Below, one piece after another: positions 36,901-43,591 of a stretch of 64,000 bases of DNA. Both the position numbers and the translations under genes were made by a program. The stretch covers positions 12,615 to 76,614 of the forward strand of contig JBEBHJ010000007.1 in assembly GCA_040081075.1 (NCBI GenBank). The letters are read 5' to 3'. The stretch comes from JANJUB01 sp040081075. GTDB lineage: Bacteria > Armatimonadota > Fimbriimonadia > Fimbriimonadales > Fimbriimonadaceae. Positions within the stretch are counted from its first letter, which is position 1. Every line of letters begins with the position of its first letter. The notes beneath the pieces are model-generated. The model had not been told where the DNA came from. It searched no databases and saw nothing but the letters and a program-made list of their open reading frames with translations.

Positions 36901-36995
36901 ATCCAAGTCAGGCTGGCCGAACGTTCGCACCATCGTCGCTCTCGTTTGACCTAGGTCCGAGTGTGACGGGTAAGAACTTCCTGCGAAATCCATAA
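33927..36995 (+). CDS. Secreted BNR-repeat (sortilin/VPS10-like) protein with P-domain
   Basis: 1,022 residues from ATG 33927, with GAGGAACGAG upstream; earlier starts would put the signal peptide inside the protein. The signal is NKTASLSLAAVFVFAAAGIA. At least six Asp-box/BNR motifs are visible (TTNGGTTWT, TTDGGTTWT, STDSGLTWA, STNAGVTWT, TTNGGTTWT, TTNLGATWV), implying a seven- or ten-bladed propeller. The C-terminus has a proprotein-convertase P-domain (ARGDIEAWVQSPDGSFAQIW) and flanking halves of a carboxypeptidase-regulatory-like beta-sandwich. It has no catalytic domain; adhesion or glycan binding is likely. A terminator follows. Confidence 0.85.
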   Translation: MNKTASLSLAAVFVFAAAGIALSLGPNANRTGQLTKKSSYKLPVLAGKVDPVRDSKVDINSAESLLRHIRYLKSIDGEVEEPGGKESRGDWYEARYHWISQRLDANGLYDPNYLRAGITHRDAMPRNKESYAPGGTAQELGPVNASDPVQEIYFGHGPASGRKNDIAIYPANPLIMAVASAGGGIWKTTNGGTTWTPLSEKWPNLFTSSVAFHPTNSNLILAGTGDREGFFEHYGNGIMRTTDGGTTWTQVGPQDMRSSCINKIIFDPTNPAIVLALGGNGASFTDSLWRSTDSGLTWAAVAGLSTTVTSWDDIVRTTAGTYYIAGSDNGATTGFLYKSTNAGVTWTAVNNPCVAANPHMDLAASLVSATTLYLLAIGDEKMYKTTNGGTTWTNIKGNFVNGDANSGANYAWAQKDYNEHITVSKNGASDVVYVGLIGINMDVNGDGTWTDISRTWSATPPNYVHADQHCGIAHPTDPTVVYFGLDGGIFKWKLTNAATGAGTWTSLNATIKDFQAYHVSAHPTDPNYLMTGLQDDCTIGSRNNFAAWTSLSAGDGTWSAFDKSNPGVQYTSAQNASVFRYPTATSLSPTYIKPTAGSFGFVAPLVTAGSAGNEVFLGGDFLYKWSGVGRTWNQTNMPCGSSQASTELAVAPANGNVIYSGNSEGIITMTRDKGTTYAQIDDANIDRPVGGIGVSFSNSYDIVVGLMGQGRNHLWRCSNTIAGVPIWTNISGTGSTALPSVPITSVARDPYESARIYVGTDIGAFMTTNLGATWVSMTTLGLPAVGVQHMTVDASKQFLVLATFGRGIWRVPIVTAATKFSISGNIKQGAVNLSGITTNLQVWKEASSTTTSSPNAAVPDDNLNWTVLPVNVAISQKIARLSFYLKVTHTARGDIEAWVQSPDGSFAQIWASSSDLTDNIDQYFTLTEFDGMLSNGSWKLWIRDVAANDLGTVNQFKVIPYYMAYGSAGTTTTNASGNYTFTNLDAGKYKVYPSQAGRTFAPSSLSFDLGPSVTGKNFLRNP

Positions 36996-37000
36996 TCCTC

Positions 37001-37034
37001 GTCCCCCGGTGGCCCTTGGGTCACCGGGGACTTT
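37001..37034 (+). terminator. Probable rho-independent terminator
   Basis: Stem GTCCCCCGGTG (37001-37011) pairs with CACCGGGGAC (37022-37031) with one bulged C, around a ten-base loop, followed by a short TTTGAT. It lies between the BNR protein stop and the radical SAM gene. The short T tract makes it a moderate-strength terminator. Confidence 0.6.
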
Positions 37035-37053
37035 GATGACGCCATAATCACGC

Positions 37054-38565
37054 ATGGCACCGCTGAGTGTTCGCCCCTACACGATTGAGGAGTACACCCG
37101 CACGGTATGCCCGGTATGCGCGGAGTCAGGGTTGAACTCGGATGACCCGAGCGTGTTCTTGGATGGCATGCTCGTATCGCACGACGGCTCAATCTGGATG
37201 CGACGATTGTGTCCAAAGCATGGCGAGGTTGAAAGCCTTTACGAGGAAGATGCTGAGTTATGGCGAGATCGGGCGGGGTGGCAAACACCCACGCTTCAAA
37301 TTACGCCGGATCGGGCGGATAATTTCGCCGGGTTTCCTGCTGGTTACCGGGACGGACTGCCCGCGAGTCACGGGCAACACTCTTGTATCTTGCTCCTGAA
37401 TGTGACGGAAAACTGCAACTTTCGGTGCCCAACATGTTATGCGTCTGCCCTCGATCCTGGTGCGCCGACGACTGAGCGCCCGTCACTCGCGGAGATGCTC
37501 CACACCGTGGACACGATGATCGCACGGGAAGGTGGCGCACTGAATGTCGTCATGCTGAGCGGAGGGGAACCGACATTGAGGCGCGACTTGGAACAGCTGA
37601 TCGAAGAACTGTCCAAACGCAACATCACGCGGATCATGCTTAATACGAACGGTCGAAGGATTGCCAAAGACCCCCGGTTTCTTGAATTCTTGCATCGGCA
37701 CCGCCTTAAAGTAGAGGTCTATTTGCAGTTTGATGGCTTGGAAGACGCAACCTACGAAACCCTTAGAGCCGAGCGACTATCCTCTGAAAAGCGAAGCATC
37801 TTGGAACTGCTCAACAGCGCAAAGGTGTTCACAACATTGGTAATGACGGTCAAGCGCGGCGTAAACGAGCATGAGCTTGAAGGCGTTTTTGAGCTTGGTT
37901 TGGCTACCCCCTATTGTTCCGGGATCGCCTTTCAGCCTGTGTTTGGCTCGGGGCGAAACTCAGGAATAAACCCGAAGAACCGTACCACTCCGACTGGCGT
38001 GGTTAAGGCGCTTCGACGCGGAGGAGATTTTGTGCCTTTACCCTGCTCCCACCGAGACTGCTGCGATATCGCCTATTTTCTCAAAGATAACCATGGGAAC
38101 TGGAAATCATTGGTGTCGCTCGTTGGGCGCGATGAGATGAAGCGGTGGATCCACTTAGCCGCCAACACAATCTCATTCGAAAACGTGCGCGAGTCCGTTC
38201 AAGCGATGATAAAGGACGGCACAATCCAGCGGATTCTGAGCGAGCAGCAACGGGTAAGTTCGCTCCAACTTGCCTGGGATATCGTGAAGATGTGCGACTG
38301 CGTTCCGGGGGTTCGCGATCTCTTCACCAGTTGGTGGCCGGGCAAGAGGGAGGCAAACCTCGATGAACTCGCAACCAAGACCTTTAGAGTGACCGTTAAG
38401 CAGTTCATGGATGCCAACACATTTCATGAAGCTCGCATACGTCAATGCTGCGTCCATGTTGGTACGTTTGAGGAGGATCCGCGCCGTTATTCGTTTTGTT
38501 GGAAGTGGCTGTTCGCCGATGCCAACGACTTCCCGACGCGGAATTCGACGTTAAGAGTGGTATGA
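37054..38565 (+). CDS. COG1964-type radical SAM enzyme (tetraether lipid synthase-like)
   Basis: 503 residues. An N-terminal metal site has C19-x2-C22 and C53-x2-H56 (CPVC and CPKHG). The radical SAM motif is C121-x3-C125-x2-C128 (TENCNFRCPTCYA), with SGGEP at 169-173. VYLQFDGL, LPCSHRDCCDIAYFL and a late CCVHVG...FCW are characteristic of COG1964, which includes archaeal MJ0619/Tes. Tes joins lipid tails to form tetraether lipids. In this protein the region before the SAM motif (GYRDGLPASHGQHSC) seems to lack cysteines that I recall there in Tes. The stop overlaps the Lgt-like gene (ATGA). A lipid substrate is inferred from family and neighbour. Confidence 0.85.
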   Translation: MAPLSVRPYTIEEYTRTVCPVCAESGLNSDDPSVFLDGMLVSHDGSIWMRRLCPKHGEVESLYEEDAELWRDRAGWQTPTLQITPDRADNFAGFPAGYRDGLPASHGQHSCILLLNVTENCNFRCPTCYASALDPGAPTTERPSLAEMLHTVDTMIAREGGALNVVMLSGGEPTLRRDLEQLIEELSKRNITRIMLNTNGRRIAKDPRFLEFLHRHRLKVEVYLQFDGLEDATYETLRAERLSSEKRSILELLNSAKVFTTLVMTVKRGVNEHELEGVFELGLATPYCSGIAFQPVFGSGRNSGINPKNRTTPTGVVKALRRGGDFVPLPCSHRDCCDIAYFLKDNHGNWKSLVSLVGRDEMKRWIHLAANTISFENVRESVQAMIKDGTIQRILSEQQRVSSLQLAWDIVKMCDCVPGVRDLFTSWWPGKREANLDELATKTFRVTVKQFMDANTFHEARIRQCCVHVGTFEEDPRRYSFCWKWLFADANDFPTRNSTLRVV

Positions 38566-39203
38566 ACACGGCACTTGGAGTTGGTTTCAATGTTTTGGCG
38601 TTCACCGTCGGAGCGTTGGTCTACTTTTGGGAAGCAAGGCGCCGGAACATGAACCTCTCTAAAATGCGAGAGGTAGCCATGCTCGGAGCGCTCATCGGAG
38701 TGGTTGCGGCTTCTGTGGGGCAATGGGGCTATGCCGTCTTTTCTGGGAGCCACTCGGTAGGTGGGGGCCGAACGATTGTTGCGGGCGTCTTGGGTGGATG
38801 GCTGGGAGTGGAAATCGCGAAGCGTCGCTTGGGAATCCGTGAGTCCACTGGGCCGCTCTGGGCACTGGCACTTCCCGCCGGGGAAGCCATCGGTCGAATC
38901 GGTTGCTGGTTTCACGGGTGTTGTTATGGCAAGGTCTGCTCGCTGCCTTGGGCGATCAATGGAAGGCACCCAACCCAGTTTTATCTCTCCATAGCGGCAA
39001 TGGCATCGTTTGGCTTGATTTGGTGGCTGAAAGATCGCGTCGACGTTTTTGCCCTGTCGCTGCTCCTGTGGTCAATCGGTCGCATCATCATTGAGCCCCT
39101 CCGCGAATCCTCAACCCCGACCCCGTGGTTGGTTCCGAGCATATGCGTTGTCGTGGCAACATACGCAACCATTCGCTTGGTCAGAAGCAAGCAGGTTGTA
39201 TGA
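38562..39203 (+). CDS. Non-canonical Lgt-family membrane protein
   Basis: 213 residues from ATG 38562, coupled to the radical SAM gene. About seven hydrophobic helices. Lgt (prolipoprotein diacylglyceryl transferase) landmarks are GRIGCWFHGCCYGK at 111-124, in place of the GRIGNFINGE of true Lgt, and RHPTQFYLS at 135-143, matching RHPSQLYEA. GGGRTIVAGVLGGWLGVEIA matches the earlier HGG...GG region but without its His. The Cys-rich variant is typical of uncharacterised Lgt paralogues. It may transfer a lipid moiety from phosphatidylglycerol to another acceptor. The canonical lgt would be elsewhere. It overlaps the first zinc-ribbon gene. Confidence 0.82.
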   Translation: MNTALGVGFNVLAFTVGALVYFWEARRRNMNLSKMREVAMLGALIGVVAASVGQWGYAVFSGSHSVGGGRTIVAGVLGGWLGVEIAKRRLGIRESTGPLWALALPAGEAIGRIGCWFHGCCYGKVCSLPWAINGRHPTQFYLSIAAMASFGLIWWLKDRVDVFALSLLLWSIGRIIIEPLRESSTPTPWLVPSICVVVATYATIRLVRSKQVV

Positions 39204-39465
39204 TGGACGGGTCTTGTAAGAAGTGCGCGTCGGTTCTGAAGGATGGGGGTGCGAAAAATGTGCCCGACGCCGTCAAGCGGTAATCCTCTGGATCACGCTT
39301 GGGGTGATTCCGATGCTTGGCGTCTGGGCTTGCTTCACGGCAGATTGGGGAGGACAATCTGCGAACATTCAAAGCCGATTTGCCCTGGGCAGCGGCATTA
39401 TGCTTGGAGGGCCGGTTTGCGGGATCGTGCTGTGGGCCATTTCGGAGCGCAGGAGGCCCCGATGA
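39200..39465 (+). pseudogene. Zinc-ribbon/two-TM small protein, array member 1 (frameshifted)
   Basis: The ATG at 39200 overlaps the Lgt-like stop. The first frame encodes SCKKCASVLKDG and then stops at 39281-39283. The matching second half (GCEKCARRRQAVILWITLGV to the TGA at 39463-39465) is in another frame. A single missing base near the G-run at 39245-39249 (TGG becoming GG) would restore the DGWCEKCA seen in members 2 and 3. As read, it is a frameshifted copy of about 88 residues, or a sequencing error in a homopolymer. The second half could start at GTG 39223, without the first CxxC. Confidence 0.75.
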
Positions 39466-39782
39466 GCGAACCGAAAAAACACGGGCTGCCGCCGCTGTCT
39501 CCTGGGTGCAAGCGGTGCGGGACAAAGCTGGAAGATGGCTGGTGCCCGGAGTGCGCCGATCGACGCAGCCCGAGGGTGCTGTTGCTTCTCTTCGGTGTGC
39601 TCCCCGTTTTGGGTTTCGGAGCTTGCGTCGGTGGGGTTCTAACGGCATTTGAACGATACTATGCTTCCTGGAGCGGGTTTGTGTCTCTGGCAGGCTTGTT
39701 CGTTATGGTTGTCAGCCCGGTCGCCGGGTTCATATATATTTTGGTGAAGAGCAAATGGTGGAAAAACCGCGATGGATGGTAA
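39462..39782 (+). CDS. Zinc-ribbon/two-TM small protein, array member 2
   Basis: 106 residues from ATG 39462, overlapping member 1 (ATGA). The N-terminal zinc ribbon is CKRC...DGWCPEC (two CxxC pairs about 10 residues apart), followed by a basic ADRRSPR. Two membrane helices follow (VLLLLFGVLPVLGFGACVGG; FVSLAGLFVMVVSPVAGFIY) and a basic tail. It is the longest intact member. It belongs to the array of four paralogues and is coupled to the radical SAM/Lgt-like genes. Function unknown. Confidence 0.82.
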   Translation: MSEPKKHGLPPLSPGCKRCGTKLEDGWCPECADRRSPRVLLLLFGVLPVLGFGACVGGVLTAFERYYASWSGFVSLAGLFVMVVSPVAGFIYILVKSKWWKNRDGW

Positions 39783-39790
39783 GGTGAATC

Positions 39791-40096
39791 ATGACGCCCG
39801 AAGGCCCTGGCTCTAACTTTGAGCCGCCGCGATTGATCTGCCCGAGGTGTAAGTCACCTCTGGATGGCGATTGGTGCCGCTTGTGCGCCCGCCACCGTCA
39901 GGCTCTGATCCTTTGGACGCTGTTCCTAATCCTGCCAATTTTTGCATTCGGTGCGTGCACGGCTGGTCTGCTTTCAACAATTGGAAGAAGAGACTACAAT
40001 GGCTCATTCGACTGGCTGTTCCCGTTCTCGATCGCGGTCATCGTGGGAAGCCCAATCGTGGGAGTTTTCTACGCGATTTTTCGAAGGAAGAAGTGA
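39791..40096 (+). CDS. Zinc-ribbon/two-TM small protein, array member 3
   Basis: 101 residues, 8 bases after member 2. The ribbon is CPRCKSPLDGDWCRLCARHR, then a helix (ALILWTLFLILPIFAFGACT), a polar loop and a second helix (FPFSIAVIVGSPIVGVFYAI) ending FRRKK. Shared positions with member 2 are both CxxC pairs, the Trp before the third Cys, the Pro in helix 1 and the FGAC end of helix 1. The ribbon is predicted cytoplasmic from the positive-inside rule. The stop overlaps member 4 by one base. Confidence 0.82.
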   Translation: MTPEGPGSNFEPPRLICPRCKSPLDGDWCRLCARHRQALILWTLFLILPIFAFGACTAGLLSTIGRRDYNGSFDWLFPFSIAVIVGSPIVGVFYAIFRRKK

Positions 40097-40278
40097 TGGA
40101 ACCGCGTCCAGACCTGTGCCCAAAATGCCAAACTGAAAGAAAACAGGGGTGGTGCGCCCGATGTGCGAAACTGCGTCAACGGCAAGTTTTGGCATGCTTG
40201 TTTCTGGTTGCCCCTGCGCTTAACTTTTGGAGTTGCTCAGCGTTCCCATGTCGGACAACTTTCTGTTGTTTGGGTTAG
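40096..40278 (+). CDS. Zinc-ribbon small protein, array member 4 (truncated or frameshifted)
   Basis: 60 residues from ATG 40096, sharing its A with the stop of member 3. The ribbon CPKCQTERKQGWCARCAKLR and the first helix (VLACLFLVAPALNFWSC) align with the others, then the frame ends early. The plus-one frame continues with LSVVWVSIGCLTVIARKTSG to a TGA at 40328-40330, like the second helix and basic tail of the paralogues. A frameshift between about 40236 and 40262 is therefore likely. It could also be a functional one-helix version. It was missed by length filters but is clear by alignment. Confidence 0.65.
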   Translation: MEPRPDLCPKCQTERKQGWCARCAKLRQRQVLACLFLVAPALNFWSCSAFPCRTTFCCLG

Positions 40279-40424
40279 CATTGGGTGTTTGACCGTTATT
40301 GCAAGGAAGACTAGTGGATTCGCCCCTTGACCAATGTTCTACTTGTTCATCTTAGCTCGCCTTGGACATGCTCGCAGTGCTAAGACTCCGTTCGTAGCTA
40401 ATTTATCTCCAAACCAATCTAACA

Positions 40425-40712
40425 ATGGAAAACAAAGAACCCGCTGCCGACCGATTTGGACGCCTGGCGTTTGCCTATTGCAAAATCGCAACCGTTTCTC
40501 TCCTGCTGGGCAGGTTCGCGCTTCCGGTCGCGGCTTTGCTCTCGGCTACGTTCTTTATTCTAGGTTGGGTTCGGGGCAAAAAGGAAACGAAGTGCTACCT
40601 TAGATATCCCCTACTCGCGGCTGGATTCTGGCTGGCGGTGCTTGCAATTTGGTTCGCGATCGAGTTTGCCCCGACCGCGATACCGAGTTGGCTAAAGTGG
40701 ATTCACCGCTAG
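40425..40712 (+). CDS. Small membrane protein, function unknown
   Basis: 95 residues with two or three hydrophobic segments (KIATVSLLLGRFALPVAALL, SATFFILGW, LAAGFWLAVLAIWFAIEFAP). No zinc ribbon and no clear Shine-Dalgarno, so confidence is modest. It lies 95-150 bases after the zinc-ribbon array and may be the last gene of that operon or independent. The 146 bases before it hold only the frameshifted tail of array member 4. Confidence 0.5.
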   Translation: MENKEPAADRFGRLAFAYCKIATVSLLLGRFALPVAALLSATFFILGWVRGKKETKCYLRYPLLAAGFWLAVLAIWFAIEFAPTAIPSWLKWIHR

Positions 40713-40713
40713 C

Positions 40714-42198
40714 TTAGATATTGTACAGAGCCCGATACTTCTTATCGAGGCCTGCCAGATAATCGTCAGCCGCGAGTGGCTTGCCTGTGACTTGCTGAAT
40801 CAACTCTTTTGGCGTGTACCTCGAACCCTTCCGATAGACCTTCTCTTGTAGCCAGCCCAGGATGGGGGCAAAGTTGCCGGCGGCCATGAGGGCGTCGGTA
40901 TCGCCTAAATCGCTTTGTAGGCAGTTCCAGAACTGGTAACTGAGGAGATTTCCGATCGAATAGGTTGGGAAGTAACCAATCAGCCCGGCCGACCAGTGAA
41001 CATCTTGAAGGCAACCAACGGAATCGTTCTCCGGAGTTACGCCGAGGTAATCCGTATACTTCGAGTTCCAAGCCGCGGGCAATTCGCCAACCTTCAAATC
41101 GCCAGTGAGAAGATCGCATTCGAGTTCGAACCGCACCAACGTGTGCAAGTTGTACGTGCACTCATCGGCTTCAACACGAATCAGGGATGGTTGAACTTTG
41201 TTTACCATTCGGTACCAATCATCAAGCGAAACGTTCGCAAGTTTTGGAAACGCGGACTGCAGGTCGGGCAGGAAGTGTGACCAGAAAGCCCTTGAGCGCC
41301 CGACAATATTTTCCCAAGTGCGGCTCTGGCTCTCATGCACTCCAAGCGATGTGCCGCCGGCGAGAGGAGTTCGATCCCATTCCTTGGGCGAGCCTTGCTC
41401 ATACATTCCATGTCCAGCTTCGTGTAGCGAGCCAAAGATCGCCGCGCCTATGTAGTCAAGATAGCGCGTCGTCAGTCGGATATCGCTTACCGAAAACCCT
41501 GTGCAAAACGGGTGAGCGGCGGTATCTTGCCGACCGCAGTGAAAATCGAAGCCAATCGCTTTGACGATCTTCTCCGTAAATGCCTTCTGCTGGCCTTCCT
41601 CCCAGTCGCCAAAGAGGATTGAATCGTCCGGTTGCCGACCGCTAGCCTGAATATCCTTGACCAAGGCAACTTGCGGACCCTTGATGCTCTCATACATCGC
41701 GCGGGCATCGGCGGCGGTGGCCCCTTCTTCGTATTGGTCAATCAGGGCGTCATAGATGTGAGCCTGATAGCCAAGATATTCGGCTTCCCGACGGGCAAGC
41801 TCAAACATCTTTTCGAGAGTTGGTGCAAACGCAGCAAAGTCGTTACCTTTTCGAGCGTGAACCCATTTCTCGTGAGCGAGGCTGGATGTCTTTGCCTTTT
41901 CCGCCACAAACTCAGCCGGCAATTTGGTTCTCAAATCAACGTCACGCTGGACTTTTCGTAGGAGCGCCCCGTCCTCGCTCGTTGGGTCGATGCCTTGCTT
42001 TGCCGCTTCGAGTGCTTTCAGAGTCTCGTCGGCCGTGATGATTTCGTGTGCCATCCGGCCAAGAATGCTCGCGTGCTCAGCTCGAGCCTCGCCGCCGCCT
42101 TCAGGCATGTAGCACTGATGGTCCCAATCCATGAGCGCTCCGGCTGCGTGGAGAGCGTTGACGTCGGCAAGTTTTGTTTTGAGCGTAGCAAGGGACAT
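40714..42198 (-). CDS. M32-family metallocarboxypeptidase
   Basis: 494 residues, the usual M32 (carboxypeptidase Taq) length. All-helical protein with the zinc motif HEAGH at 259-263 in GSLHEAGHGMYEQG, then HESQSR and, farther on, the third-ligand Glu region. DWDHQCYMP at the N-terminus and IRVEADECTYNLH are further family marks. It removes C-terminal residues from peptides, probably in the cytoplasm since there is no signal peptide. It is convergent with the small membrane protein and divergent from the DUF2231 gene. Confidence 0.95.
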   Translation of the reverse strand: MSLATLKTKLADVNALHAAGALMDWDHQCYMPEGGGEARAEHASILGRMAHEIITADETLKALEAAKQGIDPTSEDGALLRKVQRDVDLRTKLPAEFVAEKAKTSSLAHEKWVHARKGNDFAAFAPTLEKMFELARREAEYLGYQAHIYDALIDQYEEGATAADARAMYESIKGPQVALVKDIQASGRQPDDSILFGDWEEGQQKAFTEKIVKAIGFDFHCGRQDTAAHPFCTGFSVSDIRLTTRYLDYIGAAIFGSLHEAGHGMYEQGSPKEWDRTPLAGGTSLGVHESQSRTWENIVGRSRAFWSHFLPDLQSAFPKLANVSLDDWYRMVNKVQPSLIRVEADECTYNLHTLVRFELECDLLTGDLKVGELPAAWNSKYTDYLGVTPENDSVGCLQDVHWSAGLIGYFPTYSIGNLLSYQFWNCLQSDLGDTDALMAAGNFAPILGWLQEKVYRKGSRYTPKELIQQVTGKPLAADDYLAGLDKKYRALYNI

Positions 42199-42230
42199 GG
42201 CTTTAATTCTACTCGGGGTATTGTGATCGA

Positions 42231-42977
42231 ATGGTTCGAAGTGCCTTATGGTTGTTCCTGATAATGGGATTGGTTAGTTTTTGTTCGGCAAAGCCTGAGT
42301 TCTACGATCAATTTCTCGAAACCTATGCTCCACAGACCGCCGTAACTTTCGCTAAATGCACTATTTGCCATACGTCGGAACCAGCTCGAAATGCGTATGG
42401 CAAGCAACTCAAAGATGCCATGAACGGTCCCGACATTTCCTCGGCTCTAAAAGCAATCGAGGCCATGGATGCTGATGGCGATGGTTCGAGCAATTTGGAC
42501 GAGATTAAGGCAGATACGCTTCCCGGCGATCCCAAGTCGCATCCGGCCCAGTCTGCCCCCACAAAGCCTATTCCCACCGAGAGCGCATTCTTTCCCAAGC
42601 ACTCATTTCACCCCGTGGTAGTGCATTTTCCGATTGGGTTGTTTTTGTTTGGCGTTTTCCTAGAGTTCTTCGGTTGGCGAAGAGGAGACCCAAACCTGCG
42701 GTATGCGGCCATGATTTGCCTACTGGGTGGTGGTCTTAGTAGCTACGGAGCGGTGATAACGGGATTACTCTTCTTCTTTCGCTCTGGGTTCTCGTGGTCG
42801 GGGATGCCTCTCAACCACTTGATTTCCGGAATCGCCGCGACGCTCCTCATGACCGGCGTTGTGTTTTGGCGAGCCAAGGGCGCCAACGAATCGAAGGTTT
42901 ACTTTGTTGTACTTGCAGTTGCGGGCGCGCTTGTCGGATTCACGGGCCATCTCGGCGGCTTGATGGTTTACGGCTAA
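42231..42977 (+). CDS. Cytochrome c-like / EF-hand-like / DUF2231 membrane protein
   Basis: 248 residues. The signal peptide is VRSALWLFLIMGLVSFCSA. A short haem-binding motif C43-T-I-C46-H47 follows, then an EF-hand-like loop DADGDGSSNLDEI (80-92) and a Pro-rich linker. Four membrane helices begin at HPVVVHFPIGLFLFGVFLEF, the DUF2231 hallmark. This chain resembles domain assemblies from Planctomycetes-like genomes. It could carry a covalent haem in the periplasm and a second cofactor in the membrane. No redox partner is encoded nearby. Its end overlaps the convergent gene by four bases. Confidence 0.8.
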   Translation: MVRSALWLFLIMGLVSFCSAKPEFYDQFLETYAPQTAVTFAKCTICHTSEPARNAYGKQLKDAMNGPDISSALKAIEAMDADGDGSSNLDEIKADTLPGDPKSHPAQSAPTKPIPTESAFFPKHSFHPVVVHFPIGLFLFGVFLEFFGWRRGDPNLRYAAMICLLGGGLSSYGAVITGLLFFFRSGFSWSGMPLNHLISGIAATLLMTGVVFWRAKGANESKVYFVVLAVAGALVGFTGHLGGLMVYG

Positions 42978-43489
42978 GACCCAATTCTCAGTATTTTGCC
43001 ATCAACTGTGATTGCGAGCCCTGAACCCTGTTCGTTGGGTTTGCCATGAGCATTCCAAACTCTGTCCTTGGAAACATACACCAGCACCTCATCCGGTTTT
43101 AGCTCGGATTTGTTTTTCTTTGAAGCGCTAGCTGTGAACGCAAATCCGTATTCGGTCGGTCCAACGCCGTCAACTTTGAATTTCTTGAGTTCTTCATCCG
43201 GCTTCAAGTTGTTGGATTTGAGTTGGTTCTTGATGGCATCCATCCAGCCCGACGCGTCTGGGAACTGATCTTCGTTGTCGTGATACAACAGAAGTGCTGT
43301 CCGCAACGCCTTGATATTCTCCTCGGTAGAACCCTCATATTCTTCTTTTTTGGGTTTTACGAGAGCTTGGGCAAAGCCATTCCTGAAGAGACTAAAAACA
43401 CCAGACCAGGTGACCGTCGCTTCAATGGTGATCGCAATCAAAATCAGAGGAACGATGATCCACAGAAAAATTTTCTTATTTCGAGTCAC
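42974..43489 (-). CDS. Membrane-anchored protein, function unknown (pseudopilin-like layout)
   Basis: 171 residues from GTG 43489. One N-terminal membrane helix (FLWIIVPLILIAITIEATVT) is followed by EENIKALRTALLLYHDNEDQFPD, a helix resembling those after the transmembrane segment in type II pseudopilins, and a C-terminal beta region (GYGFAFTA-like and LVYVSKDRVWNAHGK). There is no prepilin cleavage site Gly-Phe-Thr, so a true pseudopilin is doubtful. It is convergent with the DUF2231 gene and no operon partner is evident. Confidence 0.65.
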   Translation of the reverse strand: MTRNKKIFLWIIVPLILIAITIEATVTWSGVFSLFRNGFAQALVKPKKEEYEGSTEENIKALRTALLLYHDNEDQFPDASGWMDAIKNQLKSNNLKPDEELKKFKVDGVGPTEYGFAFTASASKKNKSELKPDEVLVYVSKDRVWNAHGKPNEQGSGLAITVDGKILRIGS

Positions 43490-43591
43490 AGCTTCAAATT
43501 TCGACGCCTAAAGCACCCGTAACGCTCCACCCATTTCGCTGCAACATCTATCTATGGCAGGTTGGACTGGATTTGAATCATCATTGTATGT

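Noticed and set aside
40334..40603. An 89-residue plus-strand frame overlapping the small membrane protein
   Set aside because: Its composition is not protein-like and it has no ribosome-binding site. The other frame gives clean membrane helices.
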